Part shown: piece after piece, positions 1 through 8,498 of the stretch
Layout of the letters: every line of letters starts with the position of its first letter
Numbering within the stretch: the first letter of the stretch is position 1
Source of the DNA: Paraburkholderia acidipaludis NBRC 101816
Lineage (GTDB): Bacteria; Pseudomonadota; Gammaproteobacteria; Burkholderiales; Burkholderiaceae
Length of the DNA: 64,000 nucleotides
Direction of reading: 5' to 3'
Assembly: GCF_000684975.1 (NCBI RefSeq)
Contig: NZ_BAXZ01000003.1
Location: forward strand, 310,001-374,000
The notes under the pieces: generated by a model
What the model saw: only the letters and a program-made list of their open reading frames with translations
What the model was told of the DNA's origin: nothing
The model's database searches: none
Made by a program: the position numbers and the translations under genes

Positions 1-2
1 CG

Positions 3-149
3 AAGGTGGCCGGCTCGGTGTCGAAAAAGACCGATTACGTGGTGGCGGGTGCCGAAGCGGGCAGCAAACTCGCGAAGGCCGAGGAACTCGGCGTGCCGGT
101 ACTCGACGAAGATGGAATGCTCAAGCTCCTGGAGGGCCACACGACATGA
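3..149 (+). CDS. ligA: NAD-dependent DNA ligase LigA, C-terminal fragment (5' end outside window)
   Basis: The first 48 codons visible encode the end of a BRCT domain (KVAGSVSKKTDYVVAG, then AKAEELGVPVLDEDG). This matches the tail of bacterial NAD-dependent DNA ligase, which seals nicks during replication and repair. The rest of the gene lies upstream of the window. Its stop overlaps the def start (ATGA), suggesting translational coupling. The identification rests on the BRCT motif alone, so another BRCT protein is possible but less likely. Confidence 0.75.
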   Translation, partial: KVAGSVSKKTDYVVAGAEAGSKLAKAEELGVPVLDEDGMLKLLEGHTT

Positions 150-679
150 TTCGCGAAATTCTCAGGATGGGCGATCCCCGGCTGCTTGGCATCGCGAGGC
201 CGGTGGACCATTTCGATACGCCCGAATTGCACGAACTGATCGCCGACATGTTCGACACGATGCACGCGGCGAACGGTGCCGGCCTGGCGGCGCCGCAGAT
301 TGGCGTGGATCTGCAGGTCGTCATTTTCGGCTTCGAGCACAACGCGCGTTATCCCGAAGCGCCCGAAGTGCCGCAGACGGTGCTCATCAATCCGGTCATC
401 CATCCGCTCTCGCACGACATGGAAGAGGGCTGGGAAGGCTGTCTTTCGGTGCCGGGCATGCGCGGCGCCGTCAGCCGCTATTCGATGATTCGCTACAACG
501 GCTTCGATCAGTACGGCACGCCCATCGAACGTGTCGCCGAGGGCTTCCATGCCCGCGTGGTCCAGCACGAATGCGACCATCTGATCGGCAAACTCTATCC
601 GATGCGGATCACCGATTTTTCGAAGTTCGGCTTTACCGAAGTCCTGTTCCCGGAACTCGATCCACGCAGCGACGAGTGA
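146..679 (+). CDS. def: Peptide deformylase
   Basis: Removes the N-terminal formyl group from nascent proteins, using a bound metal ion. All three family motifs are present in this 177-residue protein: GAGLAAPQ (about 44-51), EGCLS with metal-ligand Cys99, and HECDH with His141, catalytic Glu142 and His145. The start overlaps the preceding ligase stop in an ATGA. It is followed by a strong bidirectional hairpin terminator. Burkholderiaceae often carry more than one def; this one is not beside fmt, so it may be a second copy. Confidence 0.95.
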   Translation: MIREILRMGDPRLLGIARPVDHFDTPELHELIADMFDTMHAANGAGLAAPQIGVDLQVVIFGFEHNARYPEAPEVPQTVLINPVIHPLSHDMEEGWEGCLSVPGMRGAVSRYSMIRYNGFDQYGTPIERVAEGFHARVVQHECDHLIGKLYPMRITDFSKFGFTEVLFPELDPRSDE

Positions 680-700
680 GGCGACGCGAAACCGGAAACG

Positions 701-729
701 AAAAACGGGAGCCAGCAGCTCCCGTTTTT
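701..729. terminator. Bidirectional intrinsic terminator between def and the convergent pseudouridine synthase gene
   Basis: A perfect 12-bp stem (701-712 with 718-729) closes on a 5-nt loop. The stem begins with five A and ends with five T, so it can terminate transcription on both strands. It sits between two convergent genes. Confidence 0.9.
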
Positions 730-783
730 CGTTGGTGCGACGCGGTGGCGCGAGCGCACCGCCGTGCGTGAGCGGAACTGCGA

Positions 784-2673
784 TCAGAACGTCTCGTCGG
801 GCGTCAGATAGCGCCATTGACCCTGCGGGAGCGCCCCCAGCAGCACGCGGCCCATGCGCACGCGCTTCAGACCCACCACCTTCAGGCCGACCAGCTCGCA
901 CATGCGGCGGATCTGCCGCTTTTTGCCCTCGCGCAACACGAAACGCAGTTGCTCGCCGTTCTGCCAGCTCACCATCGCGGGCTTGAGCGGCACCTCGTCC
1001 AGCGACAGGCCATGACGCAGCTTCGCGAGCAGTTCGGCGGGGAAGTGCTGGTCGATGTCGGTCTCGTGATCGTCGTACGTCACGCGCACGAGGTATTCCT
1101 TGTCGACGTCCGATTGCTCGCCGATCAACTGCTTCGCCACACGGCCGTCCTGGGTCAGCACGAGAAGGCCAGTCGAATCGATGTCGAGGCGGCCTGCCGG
1201 CGCGAGCGTGCGCAGGTGCAGCGGCGAGAAGCGCATGCCCGAGCGGTCGCCTTCCCACTGATTTTCCGCCGTGACGAGCGTGGCGGCAGGCGCATAGCCG
1301 TCCTCGGCCTGGCCCGATACGTAGCCCACGGGCTTGTGCAGCAGGATCGTCACTTGCCGGGCCTGTGCGGCGCGCGCGGCCGGGTCGATCTCGATGCGCT
1401 GGTCGGGGGTGACTTTCGAACCAAGCGTATCGATGCGCTCGCCGTCGACGAACACCCAGCCCTTCTCGATCCACTCGTCGGCCTCGCGGCGCGAGCACAG
1501 GCCCAGCTCCGACATGCGCTTCGAGAGGCGCAGCGAGCCGGCGGCGTCTTCGCCCTCGTGGGCGGCGCGGCGCGGCGCCGGCTCCGCGGTGGCAGAATCG
1601 TGCGCCCGGGTATCCTGCTTGACGCGCGTCGCGATCTTGCGCACCGGTGCTTCTCCAGCGCTACGGCGCGGGCGCGGCGCTTCTTCAGCGCGATCGGCCG
1701 AGGTCCGGCGCCGGGTTGGAGCGGCGTTGCGCTCGTCGTGGGATGCTTTCGCCGGCCGAGCGTAGCTGCGCTCTTCCAGGGCCCGGCGCGGGCCTTGCGT
1801 CGGGCCACGGTCGTCGCGCGGACGGCGGCTCTCGGCGTTGCCGAATTCGCGGCGCGGGGCCGCACCGGCTGGCTTGCGGTCGCCGAACGAGCGCTTGCGG
1901 TCATCAGTGCCTTCACCACGCGGGCGCGCCGGGCGGCGTTCTTCGCCATAGCCCTCCGCGCGGGGCCGTGCGGGACGGCGTTCGTCGTCCTGGCCTGGTG
2001 GGCGGCTGCGCGGCGCGCGGCGCTCATCCCCGTAGCTTTCGCTGCGCGGGCGCGGAGGCCGGCGCTCGTCCCCATAGCCTTCGCTACGTGGGCGTACCGG
2101 GCGCCCCTCCGCGCGGCCGCTCTCGCTGCGCGAGCGCGGGCGTTGCTCGCCTTCGGCCCCTGCGCTGCGAGTACGAGCCGGACGTCGCTCGTCGTCGTAA
2201 CCTTCGCGGCGCGCGCGGACAGGCCGGTCGTCATCACGTGGCCAGGCGCGCGTCTGCCGCGGCGCGTCGCCATCGCGTGCCGGAGCGGGCCGCCGGCGCT
2301 CGCCGGTCTGGCGGTCCATGTCGGCGCGCGGCGCCCGGGCGCCCGCCGGCTTGCCGCTGGACACGCCGCCACGGCGCTCTCCGTAGGCCGGCGCAGACGA
2401 TCGCCCCTGACGCTCGCCCTGGGCGGCCCGCGGCGGCCGGCTTGCCGCGTCGCGTTCCCGCGGTGCCGCCGCCTGCGTGTTCGTGCTGCTGCGCGGCGAG
2501 CGCGCCGCGCCTTGCGCGCCGGCGGGCTTGGCCGCTTTCGCCGTCTTCGCTGCCGCGGGAGGTCCGGCAGGCTTGACGGGCTTGCGCGCAGTGGTGCTGC
2601 CGCGTCGGACAGGGGCGCGCTCGGGCGTGGCCGCTCGCGGATGCTTGGCTGTGAGTTTGGCTCGGGTAGACAT
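784..2673 (-). CDS. RsuA/RluB/RluF-family rRNA pseudouridine synthase with a long Arg-rich N-terminal extension
   Basis: Isomerises uridine to pseudouridine in rRNA. Of 629 residues, about 1-375 are a low-complexity Arg/Pro/Gly tail, including near-repeats of the type ERRPARPRSEGYGD. The enzyme proper starts with an S4 RNA-binding domain near residue 381 (LSKRMSELGLCSRREAD). The catalytic motif GRLDIDSTGL has its Asp near 497, and the end carries GKKRQIRRMCE. E. coli relatives lack such a tail, which probably adds RNA or ribosome contacts. The gene follows glnD by 7 bp, so it is probably cotranscribed. RluB and RluF cannot be separated by eye, so no symbol is given. Confidence 0.85.
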   Translation of the reverse strand: MSTRAKLTAKHPRAATPERAPVRRGSTTARKPVKPAGPPAAAKTAKAAKPAGAQGAARSPRSSTNTQAAAPRERDAASRPPRAAQGERQGRSSAPAYGERRGGVSSGKPAGARAPRADMDRQTGERRRPAPARDGDAPRQTRAWPRDDDRPVRARREGYDDERRPARTRSAGAEGEQRPRSRSESGRAEGRPVRPRSEGYGDERRPPRPRSESYGDERRAPRSRPPGQDDERRPARPRAEGYGEERRPARPRGEGTDDRKRSFGDRKPAGAAPRREFGNAESRRPRDDRGPTQGPRRALEERSYARPAKASHDERNAAPTRRRTSADRAEEAPRPRRSAGEAPVRKIATRVKQDTRAHDSATAEPAPRRAAHEGEDAAGSLRLSKRMSELGLCSRREADEWIEKGWVFVDGERIDTLGSKVTPDQRIEIDPAARAAQARQVTILLHKPVGYVSGQAEDGYAPAATLVTAENQWEGDRSGMRFSPLHLRTLAPAGRLDIDSTGLLVLTQDGRVAKQLIGEQSDVDKEYLVRVTYDDHETDIDQHFPAELLAKLRHGLSLDEVPLKPAMVSWQNGEQLRFVLREGKKRQIRRMCELVGLKVVGLKRVRMGRVLLGALPQGQWRYLTPDETF

Positions 2674-2680
2674 GGTTATT

Positions 2681-5260
2681 TCACACTGCTATCGCGCGCA
2701 GCAATTCGGTCTCGACGCGGATCTGCAGCCGGTTATCGGACAAACCGGTGCCGTCGAGCAGGAATACGTCCTCGACGCGCTCGCCAAGCGTATTGATCCG
2801 CGCCGCGTGGACGCCGACCCGGTGCTCGGCCAGCACGCGCGCGATGGAATAAAGAAGGCCTGGCCGGTCGTTCGCCGACACGGACAGGATGTAGTACTGG
2901 CCGCGCTCGTCGGCCCGCAGGTCGACGCGCGGCGTTACCGGGAAGGTGCGCGAAAGGCGCGACAGACGGCCCTTTGCCGGCTCGGGCAACGGGCTGTCTG
3001 TGGCGGTGAGGCGCGCCGCGAGCTCCTGTTCGACGAGGTTCGCGATGTCCCGGTAATGCACGTCGCCCTCCGTGTGGGCGACGATGAAGTTGTCGAGCGC
3101 GTAGCCGTGGCGCGTCGTGCTCACGCGCGCGTCGAGCACCGAAAGGCCGCTGCGGTCGAAGTAGGCGCACATCGTCGCGAAAAGGTCGGGACGGTCTTTC
3201 GCGTAGACCAGCACCTGCAGCGCTTCGCCGATCGGCGAGGGACGCGCGCGCACGACGGGCGTCGGGGTCTGCACGTGCCGGTAGAGCACGCGCGTCTGCC
3301 AGGCGATGTCGGCGGCGTCGTGGCGCAGGAAGTAGCCGACATCGAGCTGTTCCCAGAGCGGGTCGTGCACGTGCTCGGGCACCGTTTCGAGGCGCAACAG
3401 CGCGAGCGCCTGTTCCTGGCGCGTTTTCAGCTCGGAATGCGTGTCGGGCCGCGCGCCGCCGAGTACGGCCAGCGTCGAGCGATAGAGGTCCTCCAGCAGC
3501 TTGCCCTTCCAGTTGTTCCACACCTTCGGGCTCGTGCCGCGGATATCGGCGACCGTCAGCAGGTACAGCGCGGTCAGACGCCGCTCGGTGCCGACGAGGT
3601 CGGCAAAGCGCTTGATGACTTCGGGGTCGCTCGTGTCCTGTTTTTGCGCGACCTGGCTCATCGTCAGGTGGTGCTGGACGAGCCAGACGACCAGCGCGGC
3701 ATCGTCGCCTTCAATGCCATGCTCGCGGCAAAAGCGCCGCGCGTCGGCCATGCCGAGTTCCGAGTGATCGCCGCCGCGCCCCTTGGCGATGTCGTGAAAC
3801 AGCGCCGCGACGTAGAGCACCCACGGGCGCTCGAAGTTGGCGATCAGCTGGCTGCAGAACGGGTATTCGTGCGCGTGCTCGGCCACGGCAAAGCGGCGCA
3901 GGTTGCGCAGCACCATCAGGATGTGCTGGTCGACCGTGTAGACGTGATAGAGGTCGTGCTGCATCTGCCCGACAATGCGCCGGAAATTCAGCAGATAGCG
4001 CCCGAGCACGCTGGTCTGGTTCATGAGGCGCAGTGCGTGCGTGATGCCGGCCGGCTGCTTCAGGATCTCCATGAAGAGACGCCGGTTTTCGGGATCGCGC
4101 CGCCAGTGCAGATCCATCTTTTCGCGCACGTTGTAGAGCGCGCGCAGCGTGCGTGCCGAGAGGCCCTTCACGCCCTGGACCTGCTCGTAGAGCAGGAAGG
4201 CCTCCATGATCGCGTGCGGTTCGCGCTCGAACACGTCGTCGCTCGCGATTTCGATCATGCCCTGTTTTTCTACGAAGTGATCCGAGAGCACGCGCGTGAC
4301 GCCGCTCGTGCTTGGGAACAGTTGCGCCTCGATGTTCTGGATCAGGATCGTCGCGAGCTGCGTAACTGCCTTCGCTGCCCAGTAGTAGCGGCGCATGAGC
4401 TGCTCGCTCGCCCGGCGCGCGGCGTTCGCCGCGTAGCCGAAGCTCTCGGCCACCGCCGTCTGCAGATCGAACACGAGTATGTCCTGGCGCCGTCCCGCGA
4501 TCACATGCAGGCGCGCGCGCAGCGCCTTGAGGAATGCCTCGTTGCGGCGCAGCTCGCGGGCTTCGCGGCCTGTGATCAGCCCGCGCTGCTCGAGCTCTTT
4601 CCAGCTGCTGCCGAACGCGGCCGCTTCGGTGATCCAGAGGATCAGTTGCAGGTCGCGCAGGCCGCCCGGGCTTTCCTTCACGTTCGGCTCGAGCGAATAG
4701 GGCGTGTCCTGAAACTTCGCGTGGCGCTGGCGCATTTCCAGCACCTTCGCCTGGAAGAAGGCGCGCGGGTCCATGGCGTCGCGATAGCGCTGCGTGAAGT
4801 CGCCGAAGAGTGTCGTGCCGCCGGTGATGCGGCGCGCTTCGAGCAGCGACGTGCGCACGGTGACGTCGTTCGCCGATTCTTCGAGGCACTGCGACACGCT
4901 GCGCACGCTGCTGCCGATCTCGAGCCCGAGATCCCAGGCGAGCCCGATGAAGCGCTCGATGCGCGCTTCGAGCGGCGCGAGCGGCTCGTCGTCGGGCAGC
5001 AGCACGAGGATATCGACGTCGGAGTACGGCGCCAGCTCGCCGCGGCCGAAGCCGCCCACGGCGACGAGCGCGAGCGAGGCCGGCAGCTCGCAGGCGTGCC
5101 AGGCGCGGCGCAGCGTGTCGTCGGTGATGCGGGCCAGTGCGCGCATCAGCGTGTCGACGTTGGCTGCGCTGCGAAAGCGCTCGAGCAGCTGGACTTTGGC
5201 GGCCTTGTAGTCGGACTTCAGCGACGACGTGTCGGGAACGGCAACGGCGGTCACGCTCAT
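2681..5260 (-). CDS. glnD: Bifunctional [protein-PII] uridylyltransferase / uridylyl-removing enzyme
   Basis: Senses glutamine and adds or removes UMP on PII proteins, controlling glutamine synthetase and nitrogen regulation. The 859-residue protein has the full domain order. A nucleotidyltransferase motif GGFGRGEL is followed by the DVD metal ligands (about 69-83). A PII-UTase helical region comes next, then an HD hydrolase motif FHDIAKGRGGDH near 490. Two C-terminal ACT domains begin near 680 and 788 (DRPDLFATM and DRPGLLYSI). It lies about 100 bp downstream of map and 7 bp upstream of the pseudouridine synthase gene, all on the minus strand. Nothing appears damaged. Confidence 0.96.
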   Translation of the reverse strand: MSVTAVAVPDTSSLKSDYKAAKVQLLERFRSAANVDTLMRALARITDDTLRRAWHACELPASLALVAVGGFGRGELAPYSDVDILVLLPDDEPLAPLEARIERFIGLAWDLGLEIGSSVRSVSQCLEESANDVTVRTSLLEARRITGGTTLFGDFTQRYRDAMDPRAFFQAKVLEMRQRHAKFQDTPYSLEPNVKESPGGLRDLQLILWITEAAAFGSSWKELEQRGLITGREARELRRNEAFLKALRARLHVIAGRRQDILVFDLQTAVAESFGYAANAARRASEQLMRRYYWAAKAVTQLATILIQNIEAQLFPSTSGVTRVLSDHFVEKQGMIEIASDDVFEREPHAIMEAFLLYEQVQGVKGLSARTLRALYNVREKMDLHWRRDPENRRLFMEILKQPAGITHALRLMNQTSVLGRYLLNFRRIVGQMQHDLYHVYTVDQHILMVLRNLRRFAVAEHAHEYPFCSQLIANFERPWVLYVAALFHDIAKGRGGDHSELGMADARRFCREHGIEGDDAALVVWLVQHHLTMSQVAQKQDTSDPEVIKRFADLVGTERRLTALYLLTVADIRGTSPKVWNNWKGKLLEDLYRSTLAVLGGARPDTHSELKTRQEQALALLRLETVPEHVHDPLWEQLDVGYFLRHDAADIAWQTRVLYRHVQTPTPVVRARPSPIGEALQVLVYAKDRPDLFATMCAYFDRSGLSVLDARVSTTRHGYALDNFIVAHTEGDVHYRDIANLVEQELAARLTATDSPLPEPAKGRLSRLSRTFPVTPRVDLRADERGQYYILSVSANDRPGLLYSIARVLAEHRVGVHAARINTLGERVEDVFLLDGTGLSDNRLQIRVETELLRAIAV

Positions 5261-5360
5261 GGGCTCGGGTTATCCGTGCGCGGGTTGGAAACTGGCCGGC
5301 CGGGGCGGCGTCCGGGCCGGATCTGGCGGATCTGTGGGGCGCCTGCTGCGCGCGCCGCGG

Positions 5361-6182
5361 TCAAGCCGCCGTGCCTGCTGCCTGAGCGACGATGGCGGGC
5401 CTGGCCGGCGTGCCTGCGGAGACGGTCAGCACGTCGTAGCCGGTTTCGGTGACGAGCACCGTATGCTCCCACTGCGCCGAAAGGCTGCGGTCCTTGGTCT
5501 TGACGGTCCACTGGTCCGGCATCGTGCGGATCTCGCGGCGGCCGGCGTTGATCATCGGCTCGACCGTGAAGATCATGCCGGGCACGAGTTCGATGCCCGT
5601 GCCGGGGCGTCCGTAGTGCAGCACCTGCGGGTCTTCGTGGAACACGGTGCCGATGCCGTGGCCGCAGTATTCGCGCACGACGCTGTAGCCCTGCGCTTCG
5701 GCATAGCGCTGGATCGCGTGGCCGATGTCGCCTAGATGAGCGCCCGGGCGCACCTGGTCGATGCCGAGCCACATGCACTCGTAGGTGGTCTGGACGAGAC
5801 GCTTCACGAGAATCGAGCCTTCGCCGACGACGAACATGCGGCTCGTGTCGCCGAAATAGCCGTTCTTGATGACGGTGATGTCGATATTGAGCGCGTCGCC
5901 GTTCTTGAGCGTCTTCTCGCCGGGAATGCCGTGGCAGATCACGTCGTTGACGGAGATGCAGGTGGCTTTCGGGTACGGCGGGTAGCCGGGCGGCTGGTAG
6001 TTCAGCGGTGCGGGGACCGTGCCCTGCACGTTGGTCATGTATTCGTGGCACAGGCGGTCGAGCTCGCCGGTGGTGACGCCGGCGGCGACAAACGGCGTGA
6101 TGTAGTCGAGCACCTCGCTCGCCAGCCGGCAGGCGACGCGCATTTGCGCGACGTCGTCTTCGTTCTTGATCGAAATGGCCAT
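5361..6182 (-). CDS. map: Methionine aminopeptidase, type I
   Basis: Removes the initiator methionine after deformylation. The start MAISIKNEDDV was chosen because GAGG precedes it at good distance, giving 273 residues, close to the usual ~264; an upstream in-frame start lacks support. Metal-ligand segments are present: NIDITVIKNGYFGDT, GHGIGTVFHEDP, FTVEPM and QWEHTVLV. The gene diverges from the rpsB side and leads a minus-strand cluster with glnD and the pseudouridine synthase. Map and Def act one after the other on nascent chains. Confidence 0.95.
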   Translation of the reverse strand: MAISIKNEDDVAQMRVACRLASEVLDYITPFVAAGVTTGELDRLCHEYMTNVQGTVPAPLNYQPPGYPPYPKATCISVNDVICHGIPGEKTLKNGDALNIDITVIKNGYFGDTSRMFVVGEGSILVKRLVQTTYECMWLGIDQVRPGAHLGDIGHAIQRYAEAQGYSVVREYCGHGIGTVFHEDPQVLHYGRPGTGIELVPGMIFTVEPMINAGRREIRTMPDQWTVKTKDRSLSAQWEHTVLVTETGYDVLTVSAGTPARPAIVAQAAGTAA

Positions 6183-6325
6183 ATCTGTCCTCGCCCCTTG
6201 TCTGGCGGGGCTTTCCGGGCGATTGAGAGGTTGGTGATGCGGAAATTCCCGCATTCTTCCAACTGACGATGTGCTTCCGGAAAGCCGAATTCAAACGATC
6301 ATTTTACTACCAAGGGGCTCTGATC

Positions 6326-6460
6326 ATGGCCAGCTTCAAAGAGATACGTTGCACGCGGAAGGCGTGCGGGCAGGGGACTTGCAGGCCGAACGGGTGCATG
6401 GGCGGGGACGCGATGCGCTCGATGCGCTATTGGATCTTCGTTTGCTCGACCCTCAAGTAA
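6326..6460 (+). CDS. Possible small cysteine-rich protein (44 aa)
   Basis: A short reading frame with an AAGGGG-like ribosome site about 9 bases before its ATG. Four cysteines are evenly spaced (residues 9, 14, 19, 24; CX4CX4CX4C), followed by a hydrophobic patch near the C-terminus. The spacing could fit metal binding or simply be chance. No family is recognised. An in-frame ATG at 6269 would give a longer version. It lies in the map-rpsB gap. Confidence 0.3.
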   Translation: MASFKEIRCTRKACGQGTCRPNGCMGGDAMRSMRYWIFVCSTLK

Positions 6461-6547
6461 TCTACCTTACGATCGTTAATGGTGACGGAGCAAGTCCGCT
6501 TCGTATCTCGCGGACGTTATGGATCGTCCTTAAGCGACAGGTAGCGT

Positions 6548-6965
6548 ATGTTTAAAAAGCTGGTTATTTCTCTCGCCGTTGGATTCTTTCCTGCGGGCAC
6601 ACGCCTGTACTGTCGATAACGTGATGTCGGACAGACTTCGCAGCATTGTTGCGGAAAATGGTGGCTTCCCGGTTTCGGATGAGCAGTGCTCCATCTTGCA
6701 AAAAAATCATCTTGCTATTTCGGTCGACGGCGCTGCGACTGTTTTGGGCGGCGTGAATATCGGTTGGGCGGCCGTGCATTTGCAGGATTCGAGGTCGAAC
6801 ATCATCAGCGACAAGACGGGTTCGGCGACCAACATCAACAAGGACGAAGGGAGCCAGGATACGGCCAACGTGCAATTTTACAAGTCCCTGGTCTCTGCCA
6901 TTAACGCGCTAGACTGGAATGCGGCGTCGCAAGAAGTGACGAGATATCGCAGTATTGCCCGATAA
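6548..6965 (+). pseudogene. Exported small protein broken by a frameshift in its signal peptide
   Basis: From ATG 6548 the frame encodes a signal-peptide start (MFKKLVISLAVGFF) and then runs into a stop. The next frame continues without a stop from about 6600 to 6965 with HACTVDNVMSDRL and about 120 further residues. Removing one base near 6597-6604 would join them as a secreted protein with an ...AGHA-C cleavage region. The body has no domain I recognise. The simplest reading is a recent one-base insertion or a sequencing error; otherwise the downstream frame is expressed from another start without export. Confidence 0.55.
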
Positions 6966-7217
6966 ATAAGATAACGAACGGAGCGGGCCGGGCATTACGC
7001 GGCAGCTTTGAGTGCTGCCGCCGAACCTAAATCTTCGCGTCTGTCCTCAGTCAGGCCGCCATCGGGCACATTCAGATACTGACGCCCGGTTTGTGCCGCG
7101 CCTTGCTCCGCATGCAATCAGGCGGGTGAAGCGCCGTCGGCCCCGTCAATCCCGCCGGTCTCCGCTGCCGGTCCTCCTCGGCCCCTGCGGCAACCATTCC
7201 CGAGGGTAATAGCTGGC
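6966..7217. other. Intergenic stretch upstream of the rpsB promoter
   Basis: No convincing gene. It contains one hairpin with an 8-bp stem (6999-7006 with 7014-7021) just after the broken exported-protein gene, without a T tract. It may be a transcript end or an RNA-stabilising stem. Confidence 0.4.
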
Positions 7218-7247
7218 TTGAGCAAGCTGCCGTCCACATGCTATACT
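7218..7247 (+). promoter_or_regulatory. Probable sigma-70 promoter for rpsB-tsf
   Basis: TTGAGC (7218-7223) and TATACT (7242-7247) are separated by 18 bp, close to consensus. Transcription from here gives a leader of roughly 280 nt before rpsB. That leader holds a GCCGGC hairpin (7332-7348) and a tandem repeat, so it could house S2 feedback control; this is inference. Confidence 0.6.
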
Positions 7248-7376
7248 CATCGGCTAAGTCGATCCCTGTATTCTTTCAAAAGCTGGAGGAATCGGGCGTT
7301 GGCTCAGTCCGCTTGCTGTCGCGGGCGTGGTGCCGGCAAAACGCCGGCAAGAAAGGTAGCAAATCAGGCAGCAAAC

Positions 7377-7404
7377 GTAGGTAAGCAGCAGTAGGTAAGC
7401 AGCA
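7377..7404 (+). repeat. Two tandem copies of a 14-bp unit in the rpsB leader
   Basis: GTAGGTAAGCAGCA occurs twice back to back (7377-7390 and 7391-7404). It lies between the promoter and the start codon of rpsB, inside the presumed untranslated leader. Confidence 0.7.
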
Positions 7405-7531
7405 AATCCGCGAGCCGGTGCATCCAGGGTGTCGTTCGCGCCAGATCCTTTCCCGGAAAACATGGAAGGGCTAAAGAGGGCGCAATCGATACGGCAGCCG
7501 GCTTCAGACCCCAACCCTCATGGAGAATTAC

Positions 7532-8287
7532 ATGGCAGTCACTATGCGTCAAATGCTGGAAGCCGGTGTCCACTTCGGTCACCAAACGCGCTTCTGGAAC
7601 CCCAAGATGGCCCCCTTCATCTTCGGTCATCGCAACAAGATTCACATCATCAACCTCGAAAAGACGCTGCCGATGTACAACGACGCGCTGAAGTACGTGC
7701 GTCAGCTGGCAGCGAACCGTGGCACGATCCTGTTCGTCGGCACGAAGCGTCAATCGCGCGACACGATCTCCGAGGAAGCAAACCGCGCCGGCATGCCGTT
7801 CGTGAACGCGCGCTGGCTCGGCGGCATGCTGACCAACTTCAAGACGCTGAAGGTTTCGATCAAGCGCCTGAAGGACATGGAAGCGGCTGTTGAAGCGGGC
7901 GAACTCGAAAAGATGAGCAAGAAGGAAGCGCTCCTGTTCGAACGCGAAATCGCCAAGCTGCAAAAGTCGATCGGCGGCGTGAAGGACATGGGCGGCATTC
8001 CGGACGCGATCTTCGTGGTCGACGTCGGCTACCACAAGATTGCCGTGACGGAAGCCAACAAGCTGGGCATCCCCGTCATCGCCGTGGTCGACACGAACCA
8101 CTCGCCGGAAGGCATCGACTACGTCATCCCGGGTAACGACGACGCCAGCAAGGCTGTCGCGCTGTACACGCAAGGCGTGGCCGACGCGATCCTCGAAGGC
8201 CGTGCGAACGCGGTGAACGAGGTTGTGGTGGCCGCTCGCGGCAACGACGGCGACGACGAGTTCGTCGAGGTCAATTCGGAGGCGTAA
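7532..8287 (+). CDS. rpsB: 30S ribosomal protein S2
   Basis: Small-subunit protein needed to load S1 and start translation. The sequence MAVTMRQMLEAGVHFGHQTRFWNPKM is the typical S2 N-terminus, and the C-terminus is acidic (NDGDDEFVEVNSEA). The start at 7532 was chosen because GGAGAA lies about six bases upstream; a start 12 bases earlier would overlap this site. The length of 251 residues is normal. It is followed by a terminator-like hairpin and then tsf, the standard bacterial pair. Confidence 0.98.
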   Translation: MAVTMRQMLEAGVHFGHQTRFWNPKMAPFIFGHRNKIHIINLEKTLPMYNDALKYVRQLAANRGTILFVGTKRQSRDTISEEANRAGMPFVNARWLGGMLTNFKTLKVSIKRLKDMEAAVEAGELEKMSKKEALLFEREIAKLQKSIGGVKDMGGIPDAIFVVDVGYHKIAVTEANKLGIPVIAVVDTNHSPEGIDYVIPGNDDASKAVALYTQGVADAILEGRANAVNEVVVAARGNDGDDEFVEVNSEA

Positions 8288-8308
8288 GCTGCCCCGTGTC
8301 GCGGCAAC

Positions 8309-8341
8309 AAAAGGGGGCTTTCCATAGGCCCCTTTTTTTTA
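8309..8341 (+). terminator. Intrinsic terminator between rpsB and tsf
   Basis: A G-rich arm (8311-8317) pairs with CCCCTT (8329-8334), followed by a run of eight T. It probably attenuates rpsB transcription before tsf rather than separating the two fully. Confidence 0.75.
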
Positions 8342-8498
8342 AGCCGTGGCTTTCGCTGCTGCGCCGTACGATTCGTGACGTTCGCGTCATACGGGCAGCA
8401 CGGCGAGACTGTAAAAAAGCATGTCTCGCGGAAACGAATTCCTGCTGGCCGCATCGAAAGGCGGTCGGCGTGTACCAGACAGACTCAAGGAGCGAATG

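Noticed and set aside
817..2796. Very long plus-strand reading frames opposite the pseudouridine synthase gene
   Set aside because: They are GC-rich antisense shadows of the Arg/Pro-rich tail, with no family features.
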